Of a stretch of 64,000 bases of DNA, positions 51,694 to 60,881 are shown piece by piece; position 1 is the first letter of the stretch; the number at the start of each line of letters is the position of its first letter. Source of the stretch: JAJPKK01 sp963824905 (lineage in GTDB: Bacteria; Pseudomonadota; Alphaproteobacteria; Rhizobiales; Xanthobacteraceae); NCBI GenBank assembly GCA_963824905.1, contig CAWGRH010000007.1, forward strand, positions 1 through 64,000. Reading direction: 5' to 3'. Below the pieces are notes generated by a model, which saw only the letters and a program-made list of their open reading frames with translations, did no database searches and was not told where the DNA came from. The position numbers were made by a program, and so were the translations under genes.

Positions 51694-52782
51694 ATGCGAG
51701 GGGGCGAACCTATTGGAGACCTCATCCTGAGGAGCGTCCGCAGGACGCGTCTCGAAGGATGGCCCCACACACTGCGGCCTGTGGCCGTCCTTCGAGACGC
51801 CTGCTTCGCAGGCTCCTCAGGACGAGGGCGGAAGGGTTTAGCGGCGCTAACGAGGTGCCGGACTCTCAGTCTTCGCGCTCTCGCGGCTCAAGCCCTCACC
51901 GCGTTCCTCTTCGCACTGCCGTGCGCAGCCCAGGAGCGCATCGCGGTCGTCGCGACGACCAGCGACCTCAAGAGCCTCGTCGAGGCCGTCGGCGGCGACC
52001 GCGTCACGGCGGTCAACTTGGCGCCGCCATCGATCGACGTCGAGAGCTATCAGCCGAAGCCGCAGGACGTGCTGCGCCTCAAATCGGCGCGCCTGTTCGT
52101 ACGGGTCGGGCTCGACTACGACCTCTGGGCCGATCGCCTTCTCGCGCAAGCCGGACGCCCCGAGATTTCCCGCGGCGGCCCGTTCTACGTCGATGCCTCG
52201 CGCGGCATCGCGGTGCTGGAGCTTCGCGGCATGAGCGTGGGGCCGAGCGACGGCCACGCCCATGGCAGCGGCAACCCGCATTACTGGCTCGACCCGAAGA
52301 ATGCCGAGATCATCACCGCGACGCTTCTCGAGGCGCTGGCGCGGGTCGATCCCGATCACGCCGCCGACTACGAGACGCGACGTGCGGCATTCGCCGCGCG
52401 CCTGCACGCAAAGCTCGGCGAATGGCAGGCCACGCTCGCCCCGCTCAGGGGCATGCCGATCGTCGCCTACCACAACAGCTGGCCGTATTTTGCGCGCCGT
52501 TTCCGCCTCGACCTCCTCGACTTCATCGAGATGAAGCCGGGCGTGCCGCCGAGCCCCGCGCATCTCGCAAGTTTGATCCAGACGATGCGCAGCCGTGGCG
52601 CGCATCTCGTCATCCGCGAGCCCTATGATCCCGAACGCGACGCCGCCTTCGTCGCCGGCAAGGCGGGCGCGACGATCGCGACGCTCGCCGCTTCGGTCGG
52701 CGCGCTGCCGGCGGCAGGCGACTATCTCGCGCTGTTCGATGCCAATGTCGAAGCGCTCAAGGCTGCGGCCGAGACGAAATGA
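51694..52782 (+). CDS. Zinc/manganese-type ABC solute-binding protein, start uncertain
   Basis: Cluster-9 metal receptor: ALTAFLFALPCAAQERIAVV gives a signal and mature start, then VNLAPPSIDVESYQPKPQD, NPHYWLDPKNAEIITATLLE and AYHNSWPYFARRFRL. Two metal-ligand His positions are kept (His in NPHYW and in YHNSW) but the first ligand, normally Asp-Pro-His-Ser-Tyr, reads Asp-Val-Glu-Ser-Tyr. The only in-frame ATG before the signal is at 51694, upstream of and running through the inverted repeat, so the natural start may be a rare codon near 51840 or has been displaced by the repeat. It overlaps the permease by 4 bp. Confidence 0.75.
   Translation: MRGGEPIGDLILRSVRRTRLEGWPHTLRPVAVLRDACFAGSSGRGRKGLAALTRCRTLSLRALAAQALTAFLFALPCAAQERIAVVATTSDLKSLVEAVGGDRVTAVNLAPPSIDVESYQPKPQDVLRLKSARLFVRVGLDYDLWADRLLAQAGRPEISRGGPFYVDASRGIAVLELRGMSVGPSDGHAHGSGNPHYWLDPKNAEIITATLLEALARVDPDHAADYETRRAAFAARLHAKLGEWQATLAPLRGMPIVAYHNSWPYFARRFRLDLLDFIEMKPGVPPSPAHLASLIQTMRSRGAHLVIREPYDPERDAAFVAGKAGATIATLAASVGALPAAGDYLALFDANVEALKAAAETK
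51720..51827. repeat. Large inverted repeat of the bradyrhizobial type
   Basis: Arms of about 45 bases: 51720-51764 begins CCTCATCCTGAGGAGCG and ends GAAGGATGGCC; 51783-51827 is its imperfect reverse complement, ending CTCCTCAGGACGAGG. Repeats with these words are dispersed through Bradyrhizobium-like genomes. It lies over the 5' end of the metal-binding protein frame and probably forms a stable RNA hairpin behind the acetamidase gene. Confidence 0.7.
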
Positions 52783-54083
52783 CCGAGGCCCTCGCCTTTC
52801 TCTGGCCTCCGTTCCTGGTGGCCGTCTGCCTCGTCGGCATCCACACATATTTCGGGCTGCAGGTGCTGGCGCGGCGGGTGATCTTCGTCGATCTCGCACT
52901 CGCCCAGGTCGCCGCGCTCGGCGCCACCGTCGGGTTCATGCTCGGCCATCCCGCGCAGGGGCCCGCGGCCTACGGCTATTCGCTGGCGTTCGCGGTCGCC
53001 GCCGCCGCGCTTCTGGCGGGCACGCGAACATGGGCCGGGCGGGTGCCGCAGGAAGCGCTGATCGGCGTCGTCTATGTCGTTGCCGCCGCGGCGTCGATCC
53101 TCCTCATCGACCGCGCGCCGCAGGGCGCCGAGCACCTCAAGCAGATCCTCACCGGCAACATTTTGACGAGCGGCACCGACGAGCTTGCGGTGATCGCGCC
53201 GCTCTACGCGGCGGTGGGCGCCGTGCACTGGCTGCTGCGCCGGCGTCTCGACGGCGCCGGATCGTTCGCCTGGGAGTTCGTCTTCTACGCGACCTTCGGC
53301 ATCGTGGTGACGAGCTCGGTCGCGATCGCCGGCGTGCTGCTGGTGTTCTCGTTCCTGATCATCCCGGCCGCCATCGGGGTGATCTACGCCTCGTCGCCGG
53401 CGCGACAGCTCGCGATCGGCTGGACGACGGGAACGCTCGCCAGTGCCGCCGGGCTCGGCCTCTCCTTCGCCTTCGACCTGCCGACCGGCGCCACCATGGT
53501 GTGCACCTTCGGCGCCGCGCTGGCAGTTGCCGGACTTCTCTCGCCGCTGCTGCGCGCCGGACGAGCGCTTGCCGTCCGGCGCGGCATCGGGGTGCTTCGC
53601 TGGACCGCCGCCGCCATTCTCGCCGCGTCCGCGGTGGATTTCGCGGCAGCCCCGCGCGCCGACCAGCCGCTCATCGATGCAGCGGAACACCTGCTCCCGT
53701 CGCTGCGAGCGCTCTATTTCAGCCGCACCGAGCAGGCGACCTTCGCCGACGCCGGCGCCTATGCGGAGCGCTACCGCGTCGCCGCCGATGCGCTCAATGA
53801 CGAGGAGCGCAAGAGCCGCAGCCAAGGCACTCTCGACGACTTCGGCGTCGCGCGCCTCTCCTCGTTTCTCAAGTCCTACAGCGAGATGCGCCGCGGCGAG
53901 CAATTCGTCATGGACGAGGTTCGCGCGCGGGCGCGCACCAGGATCCGATGGCCCGTCGGCGCCGGCCTGCTCGCCCTGGCGCTGGTTGCCGCGCCGCTGC
54001 CGTGGCATCGGCTGTGGTCGCGGCGCCGATCCCATGTCGAGCCGGCGCGCTCCGAGACAGTGGAACGGCGCACCGGGACGTGA
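52779..54083 (+). CDS. Metal ABC permease with a C-terminal extension (434 aa)
   Basis: ZnuB/MntB-type permease: the first ~265 residues have seven or eight helices with IFVDLALAQVAALGATVGFM and VLLVFSFLIIPAAIGVIY, a family signature. It is about 160 residues longer than usual. The extra part (from ~residue 285) starts with a hydrophobic stretch, has ~110 soluble helical residues (LLPSLRALYFSRTEQATFAD, LNDEERKSRSQGTLDDF), and ends in another helix (VGAGLLALALVAAPLPW), so the soluble part is probably periplasmic. No ABC ATPase gene follows or precedes it here. Overlaps the receptor gene (ATGA). Confidence 0.82.
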   Translation: MTEALAFLWPPFLVAVCLVGIHTYFGLQVLARRVIFVDLALAQVAALGATVGFMLGHPAQGPAAYGYSLAFAVAAAALLAGTRTWAGRVPQEALIGVVYVVAAAASILLIDRAPQGAEHLKQILTGNILTSGTDELAVIAPLYAAVGAVHWLLRRRLDGAGSFAWEFVFYATFGIVVTSSVAIAGVLLVFSFLIIPAAIGVIYASSPARQLAIGWTTGTLASAAGLGLSFAFDLPTGATMVCTFGAALAVAGLLSPLLRAGRALAVRRGIGVLRWTAAAILAASAVDFAAAPRADQPLIDAAEHLLPSLRALYFSRTEQATFADAGAYAERYRVAADALNDEERKSRSQGTLDDFGVARLSSFLKSYSEMRRGEQFVMDEVRARARTRIRWPVGAGLLALALVAAPLPWHRLWSRRRSHVEPARSETVERRTGT

Positions 54084-54169
54084 TGAAATCACGCCTGACG
54101 CGGGCGGCCTTCGGCCCTCGCAAGAAGTCAGCCGGCGAACGAACCCGGCATCGAAAAGGGAGGCAAGCC

Positions 54170-55633
54170 ATGAAGCGTCCGGGACGCCGCACATTCCTGC
54201 GCAACACGGGACTGGCCATCACCGCGGCGGCCTTGAGCGAACAGGTCTCCGGCCCCGCCGCGGCGCAGACGCCCGCGCAGCCGAAACAGGCCCCAGAGGC
54301 GCCGCCGGACCTGACGCAGAAGCTCTCGCACTTCATCGTCACGACGCGCTACGAAGACCTGCCGGATGCAGTCCGTCACGAGGCGAAGCGCACGCTTCTC
54401 AACTGGGTCGGCTGCGCCATCGGCGGCGCACCGCAGGAGACCGTGGGGAACGCCGTCGCCGCGCTCGCGCCGTTCACGGAGTCGCGCCGGGCGACGCTGT
54501 TCGGCCGCACCGAGCGGATGGACGCGCTCAATGCGGCGCTCGTCAACGGCATCAGCTCCCATGTCCTCGATTTCGACGACACGCATGCCGAGACCGGCAT
54601 CCATCCGGCCGCGCCGATCGCACCGGCGATCCTGGCGCTCGCCGAGCAGCAGCCTGTCGCCGGGCGCGATCTCATTGCGGCGCTGGTGGTCGGCGTCGAG
54701 ACCGAGTGCCGGATCGGCAAGGCGGTGTCGCCGTCACATTACGAGATCGGCTGGCACATCACCGGCACGACGGGCGTATTCGGCAGCGCTGCCGCGAACG
54801 GCCGGCTGCTCGGCCTCGACGAACGGCAGATGGCCTGGGCACTCGGCCTCGCCGCGGCCCAGCCGATCGGCCTCCAGGAGATGTTCGGCTCGATGACCAA
54901 GAGCTTTCATCCCGGCAAGGCGGCGCAGAACGGCCTCACCGCAGCGCTGTTCGCCAAGCACGGCTACACCGCCTCGGAACATGCGCTCGAGGCAAAGCGC
55001 GGCTGGCTCACCATGCTCAGCGCCGCGCGCAACTACGCGGCCTTCACCAACGAGAGCTGGGACATTCTCGCCAACAGCTACAAGCCGTTCGCCTGCGGGC
55101 TCGTCGTCCATCCCGTCATCGACGGCTGCATCGAACTGCGCAATCGCAACCATCTCGATCCCGACATGATCGAGCGCGTCGAGGTCGGCGTGAATCCGCG
55201 GGTGATGCTGGTGACCGCCATCCAGGATCCGAAGACCGGGCTCGAGGGCAAGTTCAGCGTCAATCACGCGGCGGCGGTGGCGCTCATCGACGGCGCCGCC
55301 GGCGAAAAGCAATTCACCGACGAGGCGGTGCGCGCACCGGCTGCCGCCGCCTTGCGCCGGCGCGTGATCCCGACCGTCGATCCGAGCATCGGCAAGGAGC
55401 AGGCACGCGTCGCCATCGTGCTCAAGAACGGCGAGCGGCTGACAACGTTCGTCGAGCACGCGGTCGGCAGCCTGCAGAAGCCGCTGAGCGACCGCGGCAT
55501 CGAGGACAAGTTCCGCGGCCTCGCCGACGGCATCCTCGCCAGCCGCCAGGCCGAAGAGATCATCGACCTGTGCTGGCGCGCCGACACCCTCGCCGACGCC
55601 GGCGACATCGCCCGCAAGGCGGGCAAGGTTTGA
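54170..55633 (+). CDS. Exported MmgE/PrpD-family protein (487 aa)
   Basis: A GGGAGG site precedes the ATG. A twin-arginine signal (RPGRRTFLRNTGLAITAAAL) leads the protein to the Tat pathway. The MmgE/PrpD fold follows: NWVGCAIGGAPQETVGNAVA, HVLDFDDTHAETGIHPAAPI, and SFHPGKAAQNGLTAALFAKH. The family contains 2-methylcitrate dehydratase and relatives such as iminodisuccinate epimerases; the substrate here is unknown. Periplasmic members are uncommon but known in this group. A clear terminator follows. Confidence 0.85.
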   Translation: MKRPGRRTFLRNTGLAITAAALSEQVSGPAAAQTPAQPKQAPEAPPDLTQKLSHFIVTTRYEDLPDAVRHEAKRTLLNWVGCAIGGAPQETVGNAVAALAPFTESRRATLFGRTERMDALNAALVNGISSHVLDFDDTHAETGIHPAAPIAPAILALAEQQPVAGRDLIAALVVGVETECRIGKAVSPSHYEIGWHITGTTGVFGSAAANGRLLGLDERQMAWALGLAAAQPIGLQEMFGSMTKSFHPGKAAQNGLTAALFAKHGYTASEHALEAKRGWLTMLSAARNYAAFTNESWDILANSYKPFACGLVVHPVIDGCIELRNRNHLDPDMIERVEVGVNPRVMLVTAIQDPKTGLEGKFSVNHAAAVALIDGAAGEKQFTDEAVRAPAAAALRRRVIPTVDPSIGKEQARVAIVLKNGERLTTFVEHAVGSLQKPLSDRGIEDKFRGLADGILASRQAEEIIDLCWRADTLADAGDIARKAGKV

Positions 55634-55696
55634 CGGGCGTCGCGGGAGAGATCGTGAGCGCGTGCAGGGCTGGCGCAAACTGGCGCTCGCTGCTCC

Positions 55697-55725
55697 CCTC
55701 TCCCCGCACGCGGGGAGAGGTTTTT
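55697..55725 (+). terminator. Intrinsic terminator after the MmgE/PrpD gene
   Basis: CCTCTCCCCG (55697-55706) pairs perfectly with CGGGGAGAGG (55711-55720) around a four-base loop and is followed by five T. The same CTCTCCCC/GGGGAGAG core appears in the 44149-44279 repeat. Confidence 0.8.
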
Positions 55726-55953
55726 CACTTGCGGCCCGGCCGGCGCGCTTCTGCCCACCGGGCGTAATCTTCGTCTCGATCGGCACCCGCGCGGAACGAA
55801 CCTGCACCGCCCGCTATACTTAGGTTTAGTGCAGCGAATCCTTAGACAATGAGTCCACGCGATCAGTATAATGGAACAGTAAGACCACCGGCCTACCGTC
55901 GCTCTCGCTCCAAAAGCTTAGCTGTTGCTCAAAATCAAAGCGAGGAGGCGAGA

Positions 55954-56514
55954 ATGAACACGCTGAAGTGCTCCCTGTTGAGCGCGAGTATCCTGGCGCT
56001 CTCCACGGGATGGGCTGCCGCGGCTCCGGCCGTCGTGCTCGACTGGCTCAATCTGCGCGCCGGACCCGGCTACGACAATTACATCGTTTCGATTATTCCC
56101 GCCGGTTGGATCATCGAGGCTGGCGGCTGCTCCGCCGGCTGGTGCGCCGTGAACGTCAACGGCATTCCCGGATATGTCGACGCGAACTATCTCGCCGTGC
56201 CGACGCCGGCATCCTATGCCTGGGGCTGGGCCTATCCGAACTACGCCTACTACTACGGTTACCTCGGCACGCCCTATGTCGGCTATGCCGGCTATGCTGG
56301 CTACGCCGGCTACGCCGGCTACGCCGACGCTGGCGTTGACTACTATGCGCGCGGCACCAACACCGACGTGAAGGCAGCGCGCCGCGTCGCCGTGCATGGC
56401 AAGCACACCACGGTTGCCAAGGCCGGCAGTCCGGCCCCGGCGCGCCTGGCGAGCCTCGCCAATACCGGTGGACCGACGAAGTCCGAGCGCAACAAGAGCC
56501 ATCCGCGCGGTTAG
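55954..56514 (+). CDS. Exported SH3-domain protein with GYA repeats (186 aa)
   Basis: A strong GAGGAGG site precedes the ATG; signal peptide LLSASILALSTGWAAA. Residues ~27-90 are a bacterial SH3 domain (VVLDWLNLRAGPGYDNYI, then GWIIEAGGCSAGWCAVNVNG), which usually binds peptidoglycan. A Tyr/Gly-rich part follows in which GYA is repeated about five times, encoded by a 9-base DNA repeat near 56280-56325. The tail is basic. Probably a cell-wall-associated protein. It is convergent with two cell-wall-active genes. Confidence 0.82.
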   Translation: MNTLKCSLLSASILALSTGWAAAAPAVVLDWLNLRAGPGYDNYIVSIIPAGWIIEAGGCSAGWCAVNVNGIPGYVDANYLAVPTPASYAWGWAYPNYAYYYGYLGTPYVGYAGYAGYAGYAGYADAGVDYYARGTNTDVKAARRVAVHGKHTTVAKAGSPAPARLASLANTGGPTKSERNKSHPRG

Positions 56515-56610
56515 TCGGCCAGCACGGCAGTGCCGAAGGGATCACGAACAAAGTGCGCAGTCTCGCGGATGCGAGCCGCGCACCTTCGCGTTTGACGTCG
56601 GGCGATTGAA

Positions 56611-57864
56611 TTACTTGCCGGCCGCCGGCGTCGCCGGCGGCGGGACCAGTGCCGGCAGCTTCTGCAGCAACCCGGCGATCGTCGACAGCGCCCCGAACGC
56701 GCGATCGAACATCGCAGTGATGCCGAGCGCACCGAAGGCCAAGACCAGCACCGTCAAAACCGTGCTGGTGGTGCTCGCGGTCTCGCCGGTTGCCGTGCCC
56801 ATCATACCGAGCGTCTGCAGGATCCACATCAGCGCGTAGCCGGCGATGGCGAGCGGCGTCTTGAGGCCGACCAGCGCCTCGCCGCCCAGCGCCTTGTCGA
56901 TCGGCGACAACTGCGGCTTTTGTGCCAGCACCTGCTCCGCCGTCGCGTGGCCGGACAGCACCTCGGCATATTGGGACAGCTTGCCGGCGATCTCGCCGAG
57001 TTGCACGATCTGCTGTTCCGCCTGCGCGATCTGTGGCGGCAGTCCCGCGGTCGGCACCCGGCCCACCCACCCGGCAGCCGAAGAGAACATCGCAGCGATC
57101 TGACCGAGGCGGGCGATGTCCTGCTCGATCCGCACCCAATCGATCGGCACAAGCGTCGGGATCGGCACGGACGTCGGGATCGGAGTGATCGGGGTGGGGA
57201 GCGGAACCTGAATCGGAGTCGGGACCTGCACCGTCACCGGCGCCTGGAACGGCACGAAGGCGCCGTAGTCGTTGCCATTCGCCTGGTTGGTGTCGATCGA
57301 CAGGCCTTCGAGCGTCGTCTCCGGCCCTTGCAGCAGGGTCCAGCGTCCGGAGTCGCGGTAGGCGCGACTGCCGTTGAAGCCCATGGACTGGGTGAGCCAG
57401 GTCGCATCGACGAGGCCCTCCGCGGTCGCCTGGGTGCACACATAGCCGCAGGCATAGACGCCGATGCGGTATTTGCCCCGCAGCGCCGCACGCGCCGCCT
57501 GGAGATACGGCCTGACCCGCTGCGCGTACTGCCCGGCCGTGCAATCGGTATCGATGGCGAACCAGATGATGGTGTTGTCGGGCGCGCCGACATTCGCCGC
57601 CCAATCCCGCGCGAAGTTGCCGTGGCTCGTGCCGCTGTTGCCGTCGATGTCGTCATGGGCGAAGTTGTTGACTCCGCCCCACACCTCGAAGACGAGTGCG
57701 AGCTTGAGCCCGGCGGCGGCGATCGCCCTCGCCTCCGCCGGTTTCACCACCTTCGAGCCGGAGGTGTTGGTCGAGATGTATCGGATGATGCATTCGACGC
57801 CCTGGTTCCGGAGATCTCCGAGCCTCGATGTGGTTTCGTTATTGGTGTCGATGATCTTGATCAT
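56611..57864 (-). CDS. DUF1906 (Rv2525c-like) glycoside-hydrolase-like protein with C-terminal membrane module (417 aa)
   Basis: Residues ~1-205 are the DUF1906 TIM-barrel-like domain: LRNQGVECIIRYISTNTS, LKLALVFEVWGGVNNFA, IWFAIDTDCTAGQYA and a Trp-Leu-Thr-Gln segment. This domain is related to lysozyme-like glycoside hydrolases and suggests action on peptidoglycan. A Pro-rich linker (206-245) leads to a ~165-residue C-terminal module (RIEQDIARLGQIAAMFSS to the end) with two hydrophobic helices, also found in the adjacent gene. There is no signal peptide, so the C-terminal module may direct the protein to the membrane. Same strand, 57 bp downstream of its partner. Confidence 0.75.
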   Translation of the reverse strand: MIKIIDTNNETTSRLGDLRNQGVECIIRYISTNTSGSKVVKPAEARAIAAAGLKLALVFEVWGGVNNFAHDDIDGNSGTSHGNFARDWAANVGAPDNTIIWFAIDTDCTAGQYAQRVRPYLQAARAALRGKYRIGVYACGYVCTQATAEGLVDATWLTQSMGFNGSRAYRDSGRWTLLQGPETTLEGLSIDTNQANGNDYGAFVPFQAPVTVQVPTPIQVPLPTPITPIPTSVPIPTLVPIDWVRIEQDIARLGQIAAMFSSAAGWVGRVPTAGLPPQIAQAEQQIVQLGEIAGKLSQYAEVLSGHATAEQVLAQKPQLSPIDKALGGEALVGLKTPLAIAGYALMWILQTLGMMGTATGETASTTSTVLTVLVLAFGALGITAMFDRAFGALSTIAGLLQKLPALVPPPATPAAGK

Positions 57865-57921
57865 CGGCCGCCTCCAAGCTGGTTACGCGCTCCCGCGCAC
57901 ATTTCACGAAATGCCGTGCCT

Positions 57922-60234
57922 TCAACCGATGGCCGCCCCGGGCGGCTTCAGAGCCGGCATAAATGCCGGCAGCTTCTGCAGGATGCCGGCGATCGTCGAC
58001 AGCGCCCCGAACGCCCGGTCGAACTTCGCGGTGACGCCGAGCGCGCCGAAGGCCGAGACCAGTGCGGTGAGGATCGCGCCGGTGGTCGTCGCCTTGTCGC
58101 CGGTTGCGGTGCCCATGGTGCCGAGCGTCTGCAGGATCCACATCAACGCGTAGCCCGCAATGGCGAGCGGCGTCTTGACGCCGACCAGCGCCTCCCCGCC
58201 CAGCATTTTGTCGATCGGCGAAAGCTGGACCTTCGCCGCGGCCGCGGCCGTCGGCCCTGCAGCCGTCGAGGCGTATTGCGACAACGTGCCGGCGATCTGG
58301 CCGAGGCGGGCGATGGTCTGCTCGGCCTGCGCCACCTGCGGCGGCAATCCAGTGGTCGGCATCTGACCGATCTGATTGGCGACCTGCGAGAACATCGCGG
58401 CGACTTGACCGAGGCGCGCAATGTCCATCTCCATGCGCGCCATGTCGGCGGGCAACGTCGTCGCGATCACCGGCGCCGCGGCGACGGGACCGGTGGTGAC
58501 TGGCACCGTCGTGACCGGCACCGTCGTGACAGGCGTCGTAATGACGGGCGACAAACCGGGAGCGGCAGTGCCGTTCATGACTTTCTCCAATTCTCCGAGG
58601 CGTCTGAGGATTTCCGCGAGCGCGGATTGAGTCTGGGTCGCGGGCTGTGTCACAGCCTGGGTCGCAGGCTGCGTCGCAGGCTGGATCGCGGGCTGGGTCT
58701 GGATCGGGGTCGTGACCGTGGTCGGCGCGGTGACGGCAGAAACGGCTACCGCGGCGTCAACGATGTCCTGGATCTGCCGGAACAGGCGATCGGCCTCGGG
58801 ACGAAGCTCCGCCTCCTGGCGGTTGATCGGACCCCAATGCGTCCGGATGGTGCGAAGACCAACCGCTGCGCACTCGACAGCGAATGCGGGGCAGGATTTG
58901 CACAGCGCCTGGAACGCCGCGCCCTCGCCGCTTCCGAAGTCGTCGAGATCGCCGGCGTGAGGCGCCACGCCTTCGGAAAAGACCGCGTAGAAGCCCTGCG
59001 GATTGGTGGAATATTCCGCGAACAGCTTCGGCAGCTCCGGACTCGCGAAGCGCGAATTCCAGCTCTGCTGGAAGAGTCCCGCCTCCGCCGTGTCCGCCGT
59101 GGTGTTGGAGGCGGAGAGATCGCGCCCCTCGCAACACCGCCCACTCGACTCGCGCATTCCGAGCCCGGTGAGCAGCACGAACAGATGCCGCAGCACGTCG
59201 CCGTTCTTCGCCTGCTCGGGCCCGTTGCCGAGTCCGAGCGCCGCAAAATGTGCGTCGTACCAGGCAAGCGCATCATGGGAGCCGTCGCCGGAGTTCGGTG
59301 CCGCCATCACCGCGGCCGCGGTGTCGCCCTTCTTCCATTTGGCGTAGACGTTGGCGTAGGCAACCGCCATGCCCTTGATGTATCCGGGCGGCGCAGTGCC
59401 GCGGCCACTCCACGAATGGCTGGCGAGATCGGAATTCCCCGCGAGCTGCACGATCCGGTTGACGGTGTCCGTCGTGATTGCGATGCCCGCCGCGGTTGCC
59501 GGCTTGCCGGAGAGCAGCGCGGCCCAGGTCTGGTCGCCGACGTCGCCGTCGACATCGAGGCCGTGGGTCGCCTGGTACGCGCGCACGGCGGCGTCGGTTT
59601 CCGGGCCGAACTCGCCGTCGACCGTGACCCCGAGCAGGTGCTGCAGTTCGCTCACCACCGACCCGACATCGTTGAGCTTCACCTCGGGACGGATCGACGT
59701 GCTGGTCGTCGTCGTCTGCACCGCGCCGGCGACGGGAAGCCGGCGAATGCCGATGCACTGGCTGCGCCGGAAGTTCGAAACCATGACCTGATGGTCCTGG
59801 TTGCCGCCGAGGCAAGCCCAGGTACCGTTGCCGTTGTCATGGTCGAACAGCGTGACGTGATGATCGCCATGGCCGAAATCGAACACCAGCACGTCGCCCG
59901 CCTGCGGGTCCGTCACCGGCGTCCCCCAATCGAGCCACGCCTGCGCCCACAGGAAGCTCTTGGTGTCGACGCCTTTCGTGTAGACCGGGCGAACGCCAGA
60001 CTTGGCGACGCAATAACCGACGGTGCAGCCACACCAGGAGAAATAGCCGATGTGGGTCTCTCCGGTGCAGTAGTCGGCCATCTCCGGGAACGACGTGCCG
60101 ACGAAGCCCAACCATCCGTTGATGGTCGCGCTCTCGCCATCCGAGGGCGACCACTTCGTCCCCAAAATGGCATGCATGGTGTCGAGCGGAGCGGGCGAGG
60201 CAGGCGAGGCGGGCGCGGCGGACGCGTCAGTCAT
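57922..60234 (-). CDS. Multidomain peptidoglycan-active protein with the same C-terminal module (770 aa)
   Basis: The ATG at 60234 has a GGAGGAGT site; the open frame before it is not needed. Residues ~1-170 look like a CHAP/NlpC-type peptidase (FSWCGCTVGYCVAKSGVRPV with Cys, and DVLVFDFGHGDHHVTLFD with His). Residues ~195-250 are a PG_binding_1 domain (LQHLLGVTVDGEFGPETDAA). Residues ~255-490 form a lysozyme-like domain with a catalytic-type Glu in MRESSGRCCEGRDLSASN. A Gln/Thr/Pro-rich linker is followed by the ~165-residue C-terminal module shared with the DUF1906 protein. There is no N-terminal signal. The arrangement suggests a phage-derived or secreted cell-wall hydrolase. Confidence 0.78.
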   Translation of the reverse strand: MTDASAAPASPASPAPLDTMHAILGTKWSPSDGESATINGWLGFVGTSFPEMADYCTGETHIGYFSWCGCTVGYCVAKSGVRPVYTKGVDTKSFLWAQAWLDWGTPVTDPQAGDVLVFDFGHGDHHVTLFDHDNGNGTWACLGGNQDHQVMVSNFRRSQCIGIRRLPVAGAVQTTTTSTSIRPEVKLNDVGSVVSELQHLLGVTVDGEFGPETDAAVRAYQATHGLDVDGDVGDQTWAALLSGKPATAAGIAITTDTVNRIVQLAGNSDLASHSWSGRGTAPPGYIKGMAVAYANVYAKWKKGDTAAAVMAAPNSGDGSHDALAWYDAHFAALGLGNGPEQAKNGDVLRHLFVLLTGLGMRESSGRCCEGRDLSASNTTADTAEAGLFQQSWNSRFASPELPKLFAEYSTNPQGFYAVFSEGVAPHAGDLDDFGSGEGAAFQALCKSCPAFAVECAAVGLRTIRTHWGPINRQEAELRPEADRLFRQIQDIVDAAVAVSAVTAPTTVTTPIQTQPAIQPATQPATQAVTQPATQTQSALAEILRRLGELEKVMNGTAAPGLSPVITTPVTTVPVTTVPVTTGPVAAAPVIATTLPADMARMEMDIARLGQVAAMFSQVANQIGQMPTTGLPPQVAQAEQTIARLGQIAGTLSQYASTAAGPTAAAAAKVQLSPIDKMLGGEALVGVKTPLAIAGYALMWILQTLGTMGTATGDKATTTGAILTALVSAFGALGVTAKFDRAFGALSTIAGILQKLPAFMPALKPPGAAIG

Positions 60235-60881
60235 AAGCGGACTCCTCCATTGGCGACTGGCCACGACACGCGGAAAACGCCTGCGTCGTGGGCGGTAAAA
60301 ACCTCCCAAAAACCAAGATCGAGTTTATTTGCCGTGATATTGTACCACCGCTCGCACTGCCTCTATGACGTACCTCACACGCTTTTTTCGTCTTGCGGTG
60401 CGCAACGTGCGCGAGAACGCGCCCGGTCGGCATCTTGCAGAGTCTCCCGCGGAATCGCGAACGTGAGACACGCATGTCACAATCGATAAAATGCTGCTTT
60501 TCGGAGCCCGGCAGTGACGTCGACCCATCATCGAAAACAGGCTTGGAAACAAGGCATTGTCCGGTTGATTTTCATTTGCCCTGCAACCAATTCGGCGATC
60601 GAGCATAAGTGTCATATCGCAACAGACGTCGCAGAAATATTATAGGTATTTCGACAATGGCGTCGAAATTGAAACTCATATTGGATGCTTGTCTGGAGAT
60701 GCTGCCTCGTTGGCGGGATCTCGCGGTCACGCCGAATGAGCCCGCGGGCACGCGATCATCTCCTCGCGGCAGCGCGCGCACGCCCGAACCAGACCCTCGG
60801 TGCCTTGCGTCCACGGCATCTGCCGTTTCCCTGGAGCCGCCGGCGCGCTAGCCTTGTCGACCTGGAAGCTGAGGAATCGGA
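60235..60881. other. Gap without a supported gene
   Basis: About 650 bp between divergent genes. An 80-codon plus-strand frame near 60609-60851 has a plausible N-terminus (SKLKLILDACLEMLPRW) but a low-complexity rest and no ribosome site. I do not call it. Promoters of both flanking genes should lie here. Confidence 0.4.

Noticed and set aside
56920..60489. An 1189-codon plus-strand open frame opposite the two cell-wall genes
   Set aside because: The composition is Arg/Gly/His-rich with no domain; the minus-strand frames have clear domains and ribosome sites.
60609..60851. An 80-codon plus-strand frame before the substrate-binding protein gene
   Set aside because: Plausible first 20 residues but no ribosome site and a low-complexity remainder; not strong enough to call.
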